A stretch of DNA of 64,000 nt from Ascaris suum (taxonomy: Eukaryota; Nematoda; Chromadorea; Rhabditida; Ascarididae): contig CM024174.1 in assembly GCA_013433145.1 (NCBI GenBank), forward strand, positions 2,105,336 to 2,169,335, read 5' to 3'. The translations under genes and the position numbers were made by a program. This document shows, in pieces, positions 1 through 13,772 of the stretch; position 1 is the stretch's first letter, and every line of letters begins with the position of its first letter. Under the pieces are notes generated by a model. It was not told the DNA's origin and did no database searches. It saw only the letters and a program-made list of their open reading frames with translations.

Positions 1-326
1 TCATTCGTTATTCGAAATTATGGGCAAATATTCTCTGCAAGAAGTATAATTTCAGATTTCCCATACTTCATTTCTTTTTTTCTTTCAATCCTAATCTATA
101 ACATTTATCCCATATCGTTTTTTTCTTTCGAATTTTATTTCACTTAACTTCAATATAATTTCAAAAAGCGCTTATTAATTATATTACTAAAAAATTTTCA
201 TGAATTTTATACACTAAAATAACGATAGATCGAATAGAAAATAAACTTAAATACTCGAAATTTTAGAATTATATACGAAGAAAATGTGGAATATAGAAAA
301 TAGAAAATAACCTTAGAAATAAAAAA

Positions 327-859
327 TTATTCTGTGAATCGTTCTATATTCATAGAAGTTGATCGGCTATTTTCATTTCGAGTCAACCGGTTGTTGCCTC
401 TTAGAAGCGTCTCGAAGAAATGCATTTTATGTGAAGTCATAAAAACGTTGAAATTGCAACAATCCACTATAATATTGCAAATGACGAATGCTCACTTGCA
501 AAACGAAATCTTTTACGTTTTCGTGGGCGGAAATATAAAGAAAGTACTATAATTTACGTAATTTCTAGGTTAAACCTCAATTTAATTGTAATTGACCAAT
601 AAAAATCGGCGATGTAATTTGAAGAACTTGTTTTCTTCATCAGATCGCATCATTTTTACCGCAAAAATCTTCTTCAACTCTCTTCGAGTGTTCAAAGAAA
701 TTCGCTTCGCAATATTAATGGATGATGCATCATGTTGCCTTTAAACAATAGCTTACGTATTAATTAGTGGACGAAAAGCCCATTCGAGAAGCTGGCTCTA
801 TATTGCTTTGAACACTTACCCTGCTTCTCCCAGACTGACGGTTTCGTAAACGCTACCAT
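327..859 (-). CDS. Candidate small two-exon gene at the left edge, product unknown
   Basis: Reading the minus strand, an ATG at 859 opens a 40-nt segment (MVAFTKPSVWEKQ plus one base) that ends at 820 in a strong donor, CAGG|gtaagt. An acceptor ending at 467 (atattatag) keeps the frame and opens a second exon, 466-327, ending in TAA, for 59 residues in total. The second exon is polar and basic near its end (LLRGNNRLTRNENSRS). I do not recognise a family. The frame match could be luck (one in three), and exon 1 could instead belong to a gene continuing beyond the left edge. The donor is the strongest element. Confidence 0.3.
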
Positions 860-926
860 GTTTTAATCGTACTCACTAGCCTATGTGAATCAATGAACAA
901 CTTCTGCAACTTCAAACGTTGTTCAG

Positions 927-931
<5 letters not shown>

Positions 932-1003
<72 letters not shown>
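932..1003. repeat. (AT)n microsatellite, 72 bp
   Basis: Uninterrupted alternating TA. It is the shortest of eight (AT)n tracts in the window and lies just upstream of the candidate left-edge first exon. Confidence 0.97.
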
Positions 1004-1006
<3 letters not shown>

Positions 1007-3054
1007 TCATTCTATCCTAGGGACGGGGCATGGATGTGGGGCGGCCGTCAGAAATGATGATAACATAATTAAATGGTCGTTCGACCGCTATTTAAATTTT
1101 AAAAAATACGAAACGTTATTTATTAGCTAAGGGATCATGCTAGCTATTGCTGAACGAAGTCCTATAGCTTCGAACGGCTAGGAAGATAAGAGCAGCTCCG
1201 CCTGCTGAATGCAAATTCAATTTGCATATAATACGACCAACGGATTTACACATATAGAGAGGAATTTCATTAATTAGTATAAAAGATTATGTGAAAATAA
1301 TTCAATTTTATTCCATTTTAGAGAATTTTTATTGCACAAAAAAATATAATTTTTAATCAATAATATAAAAGAAACCAACGAACCCTGTAGAAATTGTATA
1401 TATTTTGTATAAGAGTCGAGAAATGTTTCATTCGAGTTGTCATATCGGTCACTGCGATATTTGCATCGCGCATTACCACCACATTCAACGAATTTGCATC
1501 ACTGAAAGTTATTATTATGCACCTGATAGAGCTCAAATATTTTTTTATCACCATGCCCTTGGGGAAATATTTTTTATCACTTCGTCCTTGCTCAAATGTT
1601 CTTTTTACATCCAACCTGTAGACATGAACCAGTTATTGGATATGGGTTGATTATGTGTGATTACCGATGAATCGGCTTAGGTTGAGGGAGGAGAGGGGGG
1701 GGGGGGGGGGGTATGAGAGACGCTAGTAAAGAGAACAATGGACCTGTTGTTCCTCATTCCATAGTTTTTGAACTTGTTAGCTCTAATTTTAATGTAAATC
1801 AATTATGAAAAAAATTTTTTCTTGGTTTTTAAATGTAATCTGTTAATATAGAGATTTCATCTCCCGATCACATATCGAAATCAAAAGAAAACGACTAACA
1901 AAAATTCTTTCAACAATTAATATTGCAATTATTGCGATGTCAAAAGACTATAAATTAAGCGGTGATAAACTTTTTTTTAAAAAAAAACTATAAATTATTA
2001 CTGAAAATTCAACAAAAAAATGGCTTCTAACTTTGATGCTGTGATTTCTTTCTTATAAAATATGCAAATTTTATTAGGTAAAACAATATGTAAATTCACC
2101 GGTAGGTCTTTTAAAAAAAATTCAACTAGCGAGACATTTAACAATTTTCCAATTAAATGAAAAATCATCACTCAAATAAGCAGAGAAACTGATCTATGCA
2201 AGCGTGCACACATTGATAAACACCATTAGTCATCATATGAGATTAAAAAAAGATGCGCAAAACTATCATATAACAAAAATTGAAAGTTAATTTAAATTAA
2301 TTTTAATTATGAAAGGAAATAACGTTAGAAAATATGAATTTCCGCTAAAAAAAAAAGAAATTAAAAAGAAAATTTTATGCTTTAGTTCCAAATGTCCTAT
2401 CAATATTTCGTTTTAAAAAAATCTCCGAAGATCATGACATGAATAACGCAAAAAGACGATTACTCCTACGAAAAGAGTTTTCATTATGGTAACAACAATG
2501 TGTACTGACTTGAGTATTTCTGATTTTTGAGTTCAGGATAAACCGATAACTGGTAACAAGAAAAGATAAAAATAAAATACTTCCTACTTAATAAGAAATG
2601 AAAAAATCCACTAATATGTAGATCATGAAGAGAGGAATATGGATTGCTAAATAATCAAATATATAGGAATTTTCCACATAGATAAATTTATATAGAAGTG
2701 AAATTTTTCAGTTGTTATAGCTCTTATAAGCTAAATAATTTTCATGGCGATAAAAAAAGGATTTTCATTATGATAGCAGTAATAAGTAATAAATTAAGTT
2801 ATTTCAATTTCTATCTCTTAGCAGATTAAAAAAAAAGTGCAGCATATTCATTCAGAATAGAAAGAAATACCTAATCTTTAATCAACTTTGAGCTCTATTG
2901 CACTAATTTACTCAATTGTGCATTTTAATGCAAAGATAATCCCACAAATGACATAGCGGTATGCCTACTTTATCGTGGAACAATAGAACTACCGCCTCAT
3001 CACAAAAATCCATTCTATCGTAGACGTATATTCACCTATGATGGATTAGAATAT
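1004..3054. other. Intergenic, no gene resolved; G17 homopolymer at 1695-1711
   Basis: AT-rich DNA with short open frames on both strands at 1357-1650 that cannot be told apart from chance. A run of 17 G preceded by purines (GGGAGGAGAG) sits at 1685-1711 and could form a G-quadruplex. No splice-bounded coding segment was convincing. Confidence 0.7.
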
Positions 3055-3237
3055 CTATGCGAAATTGGATACACCTGCTTCACCTATGACCTTCACCTGA
3101 AAATGGTCATAATAAGGTAAGACAATTCTCCCAGTTTCGTTAAGCAACGTGTATTGCTCTGCTGCTAGCTTTGAATTCAGCGCGTTGAATAAAATTGTCG
3201 AATTTTTTGAATTTTCACCCTCCTCCCCTCTTCTCAT
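3055..3237 (-). CDS. Possible exon, unassigned
   Basis: An open minus-strand segment with locally raised GC encodes a plausible stretch (LNETGRIVLPYYDHFQ). A possible donor, CAG|gtgaag, follows at 3096, or the frame runs on to a stop at 3055. Upstream on the same strand, an acceptor-like ttatttttag at 3511 opens another coding-like segment, roughly 3509-3410 (contains PESTWRRDERRN). The two could belong to one minus-strand gene, but the joins cannot be fixed by eye. No family recognised; chance is possible. Confidence 0.2.
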   Translation of the reverse strand: MRRGEEGENSKNSTILFNALNSKLAAEQYTLLNETGRIVLPYYDHFQVKVIGEAGVSNFA

Positions 3238-4064
3238 CTATAAATGCTGATGCCTATCCCATATGAACAATTTATAGAAATTCAGGACATTTTGTCCAAA
3301 TTGGCAAATGCAATATTTAATTGTATGTAAATACCTTATACATCATGAACACCTATTATACTATAAAAAATGAAAAAAAAAACATACACGAAAACGAAGA
3401 GAAGATTAAAGACAAAGCCATCGCATAGTTCCGTAAATTGAAGTACCGTATTACGACGTTCATCTCTTCTCCATGTCGATTCGGGAATCAACGCATCACA
3501 ACCCGAAATACAATCCCTAAAAATAAATTCTTATCAGCCGAACTATATTATCTATTTGTGAATATAAATTTTAAATTGTAATTTGAATTACCTATGCAGA
3601 TATGTTAATTCATATTGCAGAATACTATTATATTCTACGCATACATCATATTAATTAAATTCCATTTATCGAATATGCAAATTTTCAAACTAAATGTCAT
3701 GCCAAAAGCACAAATAATTAGCTAAATTTTTTATTACTTTATCGCATAGATAGAGTGAGCAAAAATTATAAAATGATGAAGTAGGTGGAAGAAAAAAGCA
3801 AAATGATAATATCACTAACAATATATTTTCATTCATAAAATCGACCGGTTAACGCATATATAATGATAGCAGAAAATTGACTTTTACAGATATTTTTGAA
3901 TGCCAGCAATTTATATTTGTTAACTAAGAGAACACTGTCACGAGGCTGTCACAAAATTTCATAGGATTACGCCCTCTTACCGATTATACTAGTAAAATTC
4001 CAATAATATCGATTTGTATAACGGTTTATGACTTGAAATTATGCGATTAATATGCAAATAAATA

Positions 4065-4135
4065 AATAAATAAATTTGTTTATTTATTTATTTATTTATT
4101 TATTTATTCATTTATTTATATTTATTTTTATAACA
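4065..4135. repeat. AAAT/ATTT tetranucleotide inverted microsatellite
   Basis: A run of AAAT units is followed at once by a longer run of ATTT/TTAT units, giving a simple-sequence inverted repeat able to fold on itself. Similar tetranucleotide tracts occur at 23405-23492 and 43736-43783. Confidence 0.9.
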
Positions 4136-4176
4136 GCTATGATGTTACTACAGTAGCAAAGAAAGTGAATAAAAGA

Positions 4177-4416
4177 TCAATCAATACTTGATCCATGCAC
4201 CAAGTGGTTCTTTCCAAAATTCTTCGTCATTGCCACTGATAATTTGTGGCATTGAGCATCCGTGTTCTTTAAAACTTCCGCCGATCCTTTCACCAGTTCA
4301 CCTGCCTTACGGCGCACCTTCAGAAAAAAATGTTGATTTCGCGCATTAATAAAGCATAAATACAGCATCATTATAGAGTGACAGCATATCACTCCCGCTG
4401 ATCGACGACGCAACAT
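4177..4416 (-). CDS. Candidate terminal exon or small single-exon ORF, unknown
   Basis: A 79-codon minus-strand frame. Its distal 46 codons (from 4317) look most coding-like: GC rises to about half and residues are Lys/Glu-rich (KAGELVKGSAEVLKN). They could start at an acceptor, tttttttctgaag. AATAAA-type signals follow on the minus strand near 4100-4115. The 5' part is hydrophobic (MMLYLCFIN), so a single-exon short protein is an alternative. No homology recognised. Its 5' end overlaps a 21-bp sequence found again upstream of PRP39. Confidence 0.3.
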   Translation of the reverse strand: MLRRRSAGVICCHSIMMLYLCFINARNQHFFLKVRRKAGELVKGSAEVLKNTDAQCHKLSVAMTKNFGKNHLVHGSSID

Positions 4417-4417
4417 G

Positions 4418-7400
4418 AAAAAATAAACGAAATACCGAGAGATTTAGGAAAATGAAATGCTTATTTTTTTTAATGAATTAAGATGATGTAAATGTATTAC
4501 AGAGAAAAATACTAAATAAATTTCTAAACATGAATAAAATAGACAATGATGCAATAGCGGTTCTTCTATCTTGTAATTTAATAAGTAGTAAGTAGTAATG
4601 TTAGACATTATCTACCTTCAACACACATTTGTAGTTTAATAGGTAGTAATCAATAATAGGAGAATAGTATCTTCAAAAGCCAAACAATTAAAGTCTCTAC
4701 TGCGCTTTTTAATGCGTCGCTTTTCTAGTTTTTAAGAACGCTATTAAATCAAAGAATTTCCATTCAAAAACTATCATTATTTAACGAATAGGAAAATTTT
4801 TATTGAAAACCAGAAATCTCAAAGAAAAAATTGAAATTTTTCCATTATCGACAACAAAATAATTGATTCGAAAACGTGAAATTTCTGCTTCATTTCGTCA
4901 CGACAAACCATATTGCCGTTTCGTAGATTCTTAACATTTATTCCATAAGAGTTTAGAGCATTGCTCTATTCCACTTCGGTAATTACATCTATCGCTAAGA
5001 AAGCGAGCGATTTATCAACTTTAAACATAGGTAAATCGCTCGTTTTCATGTTCAACTCATCGCTCGTAACTTTTAAACTAATCGATTGACCATTTGTATA
5101 AATTCTATAGAATATTTTTTTTGGAATATTTTAATATTTTAAACAAAGAATAAAACGTAGAATATTTTAAAGATACATATAAGGTGATTATCGTAGGAAT
5201 TGCTTAGAAGAATAAGGTGATATTTATTTATGTTTCGATGACGAATAAATTCGATGGCATATCTCATTTTCGAAGTTCTATCACACCAATCTATCGTATT
5301 ACCTCAAATAAAAGCACTCTTAATAAATCGTCTTCTCTCTAATAAATTCTCTATCTCTAAACTCTCGAGAGATATGATAATTTTCTCTATTGCTCTAATT
5401 TTTCTCAACAAACCTTTCCATAGTAAAATCTGAAGAAAAGAACTTATATATTTTAAACGCAAAGTTTTTTGTGTTGTTACCTATAATTTCGAAAAAATGC
5501 GACATTCTTTCCTACCCCTATGAAAACTTTTTCAAAACCTCAGAATCATTAAAAAAATTCATAGACTCGCAATTCAATTCGAAGGAATATGCTATTAATT
5601 GTTAGTTATTAACGCTATTTATATGCATATATGTGGTGCTCTAATTTATTCATTTCCACAATAAATGAGCATTCAATTATCGTATGCCGAATTTGTCACT
5701 GTAAGATATTTATATACCTGAGTATTCAATTTTACTTTTGTTTAGATTTGCATATATTTTTGCACAAGTTTTATTCAAGTCTATTCATTTTGACTGTGTC
5801 CTCGGTAGCGCTATGCATCAAAGGCGAATAGACAACGAATACGATTGATAAGAGATAAAGGTCGGCAATTCTACAGCTCGTATAAAAGAAATAAAATTGA
5901 GTTGCGCGAAAATCTCCCATAAGCGAACCCTATTAACATTGTAGAAACGATCTCATCGAGATTACGCTACCAAAAATGTTGTTATCTAAATTTAAAAAAA
6001 TTCATCCTTTAGTTTCCGGTGCTAGTAAGATTTTCGTGACAATTGATTTCATGCAGAATATCATCAACTACTAAAAAAAAAACACACAATGTCATTTGAT
6101 CGATTAGCTCTATCAATGATGTTCTATTAATAACCAGTCAGCAATAACATTTCAATTTCTTATGGCAATTAAAATTTCATATGAAATACTATTGAATCTA
6201 GGACGCAAGTTTTGCATTTATAGGAATGAATCCAAAGCGCATTAATAGGCTAGACGAAATCGTTTATTATTTATTCAAGAATATTGCACTCAAATTCTTT
6301 CAGAAAATCAACGCTAATAAAATGCCCCTTTATTAAATATTTTTTCTTCTGCCGAATAAATTGTCTCAACGAGACATTATACAATATGGAGGATAGGACT
6401 GATATTTTAAAGTATAGAAAAAGTGAATTAATATTGCCAGCTGGTGCATTTAACTTTATGAACTTCTTTGATAGGCATAATTCGATTCGTTCATAACAAC
6501 TAGATATGATTCATTCTATCCAACACAAGAAAAACCCTCTTCCAGGAAAACATATTCTTTGCCGTAAAAAAACTTTTGCAATCATTTAGATTCCATAATA
6601 ATTTGTATTAATTTTTTAATAAGTAGTATTTATTTATTAAGTGAGCCAAGTTGTTCAATAAAGTATAGTTAATGCGATAATCATCTAACAATGAAAATTA
6701 CATATCAAATAAAAAAATATATTATATTGCGATCATGAAGTTCGCATTAATTGAATGAAATGAAATTAATTGAATAGAAAAGAAATTAATTGAATAGAAA
6801 TGAAATTAATTCCGAAATTAATGAGCAAGATATGCGCTCTTGACTCCCGTTCGCATTCTCATCAAAGACATTCGGCGGTTTTTCGAAACAATGCTTTCGA
6901 ATTTTGCACACAAAGGAGGAAATATTTAAACTGCTAAAATTTATTCGACTTTAAGCCATTTCATTCATCAAAAACAATCTTTTAAATCGTCTAATATATA
7001 TCTTTTTCAAAGCGTAAAAAAACGAAGAGAAAGAGAGAGAAAGAGAACAGAAAAAAAGATTCGGAGAAATTAACGAGGAAAAAAATGAGAGAGGGGTTAT
7101 ATTAGAAATGAAAAGTTGTAAATAAAATAATTATAAATACCACAAATTTTTTTTTGAAATGAATATTTATAGAAATAAAGTCGGCTATGCTTGTTTTTTT
7201 TTTTTAAATCATAATACAAAATACATTTTTATTGAGTTCATAAATTTTCGATGAGAAGATCAAAATAAATCAATGATTGAATTTTTTAATCAAGATATTG
7301 AATATGTAGTATATAGTTTAAACATCATGATTGTTTAATAATAATGAGTATTATTTTCGATTACGATAGTGGAAAATTAAATTAAATTAATCATCAAAAT

Positions 7401-10400
7401 AATCGAAAAAAAAATTCAAAAATCTATTCAAATATTAATACAAATGAAACAATTTTCTCGAAAGAGTAATTTTGTTAGAACGTTATTCTGAAATTAATAG
7501 GAATTAAATCTTCTTCAACTAATCGAAATGGAAATAAATTTCAGAAAATGATTCCCAAAAAAAAAATAATGACATAATATTTTAGACTTTATGAATTCTC
7601 ATAGAAATGAATTCATTCATATGAGTAAATCGACAATCGAATATGATAAATTTTACAAACATAAAAAAATTATATTCAAATCGAATATGAAAATCATATT
7701 TAAAAATGTGTTTCTTTATGAGATATTATTCATCTAACCGTTTGAAATTTTTAGTGGTTTTTTTTTTTCTGAGTAAATTACGACTATGAAGAATTTTTCA
7801 TTTTTTTTGAAAAAAAAAACTTTTTCAATTTTTTTTTAGATTTTCAAGCGTATAGAGAGAAAATAAAAGAAATGAAAAATAAAATTTTCGAGAAAAATAT
7901 TTTTCTATGACGAATGTTATAGGAAATGATTGCTTCGATAAGTGCTCTTAAATGAAAATTACCCATTAAAAGTGCAACTAGAAAAGCTGCAAAATTATTC
8001 TCGTTTTTTTTTGGTTCATCTATAATTATATATAAAAATTTTCATAAGCAATAACTTTTCTGAGAACAGTGCCCTTGATGAGATGATATTTTCCAGCGTC
8101 TTTTTCTCATCACATTCCCATGCACACTGCCCTTTTCCCTTACCTTTACCCGTTCCCAGCTATTTCTTGAAAAAAAAAAAATTCCACTATCGGTCAGAAT
8201 TTGTTTCCCATTCATCGAGTAATCTTAGCAGAAGAGATATAACAAGTCGGAATCTTTGAATGAAAAAATCGTTTTGAATAAACGTAAATGCAAATCACCT
8301 AAGATAAATAAATCCCTAAGTTTCATCCTTTAGCCCCTTCCACCAATGCACTGAAAATAGAAACCACTAGCCTTCTATGCAAACATTGAAATATTGAGTA
8401 AAACAAGAGAATTGAAGCAATAATGTCTCTAATGTAAAACATTTCCCGTTACGTGGAATAGACTAGCATTAAAAATATTAGAGAATATATCATCATATCG
8501 ATAAGAGTATAGATATGAAGCCTTATCTCCATCGACATTTACGACATAAATAAATATATTGACGGAACAATGCTGAAAATGTCTAAGAATCTTAGAGCAT
8601 CGGTAGATATACCGACAAGCGGATCGGTGCAAAACACAGATCTGTCTATTCGACACGATTGGTGATTAGAAAGATGATCGACGGCAGCTTTATTGCTGTC
8701 TTTACAACGATATACGCAGCTCGGCTACAGCTGTGGTTCACTCAACACTCATGTCTACGTTACATTGCCATGCACCTGGCCGCAATGCATACTTTTTCAA
8801 ACAACAGCATGTTCAGCGCAAAAAGCAGCCTTTCATTCACACTGTCTTTGATTTACTACGCAAAGTTGCATATATATAAATATATATTTTTTTTAGTTAA
8901 TGCTAAATGAATAAATAAACACATCGATAAATATTACAAATCACTTTGGAATTTTTTTTTTGAAATTTTTACTCGAATATATTTTAAAAAATTGCTTTTA
9001 TATTTTCACTAAGATATAGTAAACAAACATCAAACGAATCCATTTTCCCGTTGATGACTAGTTATAATGATATTTTGAATTCTTATGCATTCAAAAATAT
9101 GAATGAATTTGCGTGCTTGGGGAAAATTTACATTAAAACTATTAATTTTTTTTTCAAAGTAAACTATAATAAATCAATGAAAAAAAAAATTCGTCATAAA
9201 ATTTTCCCAATATGAAAATTTTCGAAAAATGAAAAATAATAATTTTATTTCAAGCGTACTTTTCAATGGTAATGTTCAATTTTCGACTGATGTAATGGTC
9301 AATTAGCGAATAAAAAGATATTGATGAATTGAATTGCCATAAAATGAATTCCATGGATACTTGAATACTTGAAATTTTAATGGCATATAAAAGAGAATTC
9401 CCTATAAAATTAATTTTGTTTAGCAATCTTTTCACGACAACTGCATTTAAAGTTTTTTTTTTTTTGGGGGGGGGGGGGGGAAATTCAATAAATAATTAGC
9501 GGATATGATCAAAAAAAAAAGAATTTTTTTTGAGTGTTTCTATGAAATGTGTTGAAGTTTTTGAACATTTGAGCGATAAATTTCGATGAAATTTGCAGTA
9601 ATATTTTCATCAAAAAAAAAAATCTTCAAATGACCTTGTGAAATCAATAAAAAAAGAAAATCAAATAGCATTAGGTGGGATTCAATTGTTAGCGAATGAA
9701 AAAATCATTTAATTAATAATTTTGACAGAATAGAATTTTATGTTAGAATTTCATTTAAAAAAAAAAAACAATATTTTTATACAAAATAATATTCCACGAG
9801 TATTTTAAATATTAATATGAATTTAAATAATTCGTTTTTCTTATTGTATTTTTACGTCCAATTTTAGAAATTCGATTTTCAATGTAACTATCTCCCTTAA
9901 GATATAAAGAATTTAAATTGCTATATAACAAGAGAAATAAATTATAGAAATTTTTATCGATGAGAATAACAACTAATTTTATTCGTTAGTTGAAATTATT
10001 CATTCTAGATTTCAATTTCGTTTTTTTTTTTAGTCGGCAGAAATCAAAAATGCTTAGAGCAATTTTAAAATCACCTCAATAGAAACGAAAAATCTTTCGC
10101 TATAGAATGCCAATTGCTTAGCACTACGAAGCGTATTGAAATTCTAAACATTTCAATGGCAAGTTTTGAGATGAAATATTCAGAGCAATTTTCAGAGAGA
10201 GAAAAAAAAAACGTCGAATGACCTTGTGAAGTGTATGTCAACAAAAAATAATTGTTCGGGTAATATTTTCACTGAAAAAAAAAACGAAAGAAACGTTTTC
10301 TTCAAGAGGTTGAAATTTGATGATGCGGGATGCAAATAAATGCTACATTATTTGCCGTATTACTTTTAAAGCTGAAATACTGTAATTTATTTCAATATGT

Positions 10401-13400
10401 TTTTTTTTTAAATTTCCATACCGAACTGTTTAGCGTCTAGCAATGCTCATCGAAATGTTCACATTTCAGAAGAAGATAAAATATAGAAAATAAGTCTCAA
10501 TGAAAGTCATAAACGATTGATTCGTCAAGGAAGAACAATTAAGACGTCTATTAAAAAAGTCCTAAGAAAATGCTTAGACAAGAGAATATTTGAGAACTTA
10601 CGAAAAAGCAATAAAAGTAAGTGGCTAGCGATAATTTCGGCCATGAAAGTCGATATTTTTATAGGCGTTGAAGGGATCTCACCGAAACGACTCACTGACC
10701 CTTGCGGAAAATGAGCATTTAAAGCATTTCTTGACCTATTGTTGTAGCAAAACGCAACGGAATGAGGCATTTCTTTGAAAAAAAAAATTGATCCTATTCG
10801 AATTAAGCGATTATCAAAAGCTGAGTTAAGATCAACTTCAATGAGTCACAAAGTTAGCATTTCTAGCTGATAGGCGAATTAAAAAGTTACACTTGTGCCT
10901 AGAAATATTTCTACGTCATTCCTTGCTGAGAGCCGAATCACATGGTCATAATTCTGGTTATAAATATTTTTCCTCATGATTATGATCCAAATAACCTAGA
11001 GGAGCAATGAAAGCGATAATCATGCGGTCATATATTTACTCTCAAATAGGATTCATATTGTTCACTAGTGTATCTAATGTTTTTATGCAAATTAGTTAAT
11101 CCAGCATTAATGCATTAATTAATATAACACAGTAATTAATTTTTTTTATTACAGTAATATAACTAGTATACTTTTAATGGACACTTTAAATATTAGCGAT
11201 GTGAAAGTGAATAGCATATGTTCAAATTGCATTAAATAGAATCTATTATGAGGGGAAAAAGTGAACGAAAAAAAAAAACACATTAAAATAAATTTCATCA
11301 ATTTTTTCACTTCATATAACTCAAAATTAGAATTGAATCGAAATAAAAAATTTTATCTTATTCGAATTTTAATTTGCTTTTAATTATTTCAATCATATTC
11401 TTGATTTAATTTTCAATGAAAATTAAGTGAAACGTTTTCATAATTTCCATTAAATTGAATTATGGATTTTCTAATAATTAAATGTATTATAAATAATTAA
11501 GTATATCCTTCATAATTCGAATATTTCAGTATTATATGTCCTTCACGATGGTTGACGATTACTAAAGTGGAGCATCTAATGAGATCTAATGACCGATATT
11601 GTTAAGCTTAGCTTATATTATCTGAAGTTGGCAAATGTATACTACCTAAGGTGTATAGTAATGGGTGAGTACGCGATAATGAGTAATTGATTCGTTAGTA
11701 ATTGTGACAATTGAGCCAAAAAACCTACTCGAACTTTTAAAGCTTTATTAACACAGTAATAAATCGGTATTATCCTATAATATAAACGTTTGAATTATCT
11801 ATTCCCATTCTATAGTGACGGAATATTTTCTATTCGTAAATTTCGATATTATTTAAGAATTGTTTTCTTAGCAGATGAAGAAAACCATTGAAAAAAATGG
11901 ACTGATATATGAATGAGAATATTTTATCAATTTTTACAAATATCAAATTCGATCGTTTTATTTCGATACGGCAATCACAATTAATCGATAAATTTTCTTC
12001 GAAATTTGATCGAATCATTTCGAAGCGATTAGTATTTTCAAAAATTTCATCCAATATAATAATCTAGAAAATAATATTCAAATTCTTCAGATAATAAATA
12101 GTGTCAATGGTGAATCGAGAAGTGGATTTTGAATTTTTTCGAAAAAAAAAACTGAAAAAAAAATGGAAAAAATAATAGAGAATAAAAACGAACGATTTAA
12201 TATTTCTTTGAATTTTTGAAGTTTTTTTTTTTCATTTATAAAAGACGAAAAACTTTGATGAAAAAATTTGGCATAATTCAAGATTTTTTAGTTACATTTT
12301 TTTTTCTTTTCATTTAAGTGCCACAAAATTTATCTCAGTGATAAAAAAAATTTGAAAATTGTTTTTTCACAAATATGAAAATTCAAAAAAAAATTTTTTT
12401 TTTTCTTCTCAAATAGAAATGGACAAATTTAAACCTCAAAATATTCATTAATGTGATAATTTATTTCATTAGAATTTTTTTTTTACTCCTATTTAAATAT
12501 TACGGGGATAAATTATCAATTGAAATTTGAAAAAAAAAACAATTGAGTATTTTTCTTATTGTTACAATTATAATTCTTTTCATATCATATTGAAAAACGT
12601 ACTATTCGTATTAATTATAAATATTATAAATAAGAAAATAGAAATAAATATAAATATAATAGAGTAGCAATAATTTCACCTATAATTTACGATCAATATT
12701 TAGTGGTTACAGTAGTGCACAACAAATCCAAACAATTTCCATTTTCTTCCCCTTCTTTCCGCTATTCTCGTTCATTTATTTTCTCTCCTAGTTGTTGATT
12801 GTGTATCAAATTCCATATTCGAATGATTGAATATAATAGATATATTCTGAGAAGATTTGCTAATATATATATGTGAACAATGAATATGCAAAAGAGATTA
12901 ATTTGGATTTGATGTAAATTTAAGAAGCGTATATCAAAATGCCGAAAAGAAAATGTCGCCATGAGGGCATATGCATGACTTCATCGTGACAGATATGACC
13001 TTGGAACATTTGCATATTTATCAAGTACGCTTGATGTGTATCCCCATGCCCAACAATTCATTGTCACATTTCACTCATATATTTCATCCTCTCTATCAAA
13101 TAGGTTCAGAATAATGTTCGATAAAAGTAATAAAAATTTTCACTTATAGGCAAACCGAAGGCACACAATAATGTAATGTGTAAGAATAATATTTCCTCAT
13201 ATGAAACTAAATAAGTATGGCCAATTTTTGTAATATTTGGAGTGGAAAAATTTATAATTTTTATTGTGCCATTAGAAGACACTAAAAAGTCCATATTAGA
13301 TTTTAAAGGTCATTGGAAATATATTCACTCAAATAGAATTTTGTATCAATTAATTTTTTTTTGAAAACATTTCATCAGTAATTCTGGATTAAATGGAATA

Positions 13401-13440
13401 TTTTTCACAGATAAAGTATTAAAAAAGCGGAAAAATAGAT
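4418..13440. other. Gene desert, 9 kb, AT-rich with homopolymers
   Basis: I could not assemble any multi-exon gene here. The content is long A and T runs, a short hairpin at 5004-5042 (11-bp arms CGAGCGATTTA), a minisatellite-like GAAATTAATTGAATA repeat at 6766-6812, and a T13G15 junction at 9453-9480. A GC-richer patch at 8640-8850 is open on the plus strand for 83 codons (8659-8910) but shows no recognisable product. Long introns or regulatory DNA of neighbouring genes cannot be excluded. Confidence 0.6.
9453..9480. repeat. Poly-T/poly-G junction (T13G15)
   Basis: Thirteen T followed directly by fifteen G. An almost identical arrangement occurs at 17812-17836 (T10G15). Confidence 0.95.
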
Positions 13441-13461
13441 TCATTCTGATTATAAGAAGGT

Positions 13462-13587
13462 CAGTGCAACTTCAGAGCTAAACTCGCTGAAGTGACAATG
13501 ATCTTAGGGACACCAAATCTAGCATAAGCAAGAAAAAGCTCCTGAACTTGAAGTTGAGATGAATTTTCGTGAGAAAAACGCTAGCTA
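13462..13587 (-). pseudogene. Possible degenerate retroelement integrase fragment
   Basis: The minus-strand frame from about 13578 to a TGA at 13462 encodes about 38 residues containing RFGVPKIIVT. This resembles the segment before the catalytic Asp-Asn of LTR-retrotransposon integrases (usual form: FG-P-IVTDNG). Here the expected Asp-Asn-Gly is replaced by Ser-Ala-Ser and a stop follows, so it would be a relic. No LTRs, reverse transcriptase or RNase H were found nearby. The match is ten residues long and could be chance. Confidence 0.25.
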
Positions 13588-13712
13588 CACCTAAATGAAT
13601 ATTGCATTTATAATCAATAAATGAAATATATGAACACTTCTAATGGTAATAGAGCAACAACTGTGCAATAATAAAGTGAGCCCTCACATTAAGACACTCT
13701 CTTTATATGTAG

Positions 13713-13772
13713 TGCGATCGAGGAGGCGTATAAATTGCTAGAAAGAGCTATAGAAAACGTCACGATAACGAG
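13713..13772 (+). CDS. Possible 60-nt internal exon, unassigned
   Basis: A short open segment bounded by tatatgtag| and AG|gtaggt encodes an amphipathic, Ala/Glu/Leu-rich helix-like stretch (AIEEAYKLLERAIENVTIT). Both borders have phase 2. No partner exons were found. The opposite strand is also open here, so this is only a suggestion. Confidence 0.2.
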
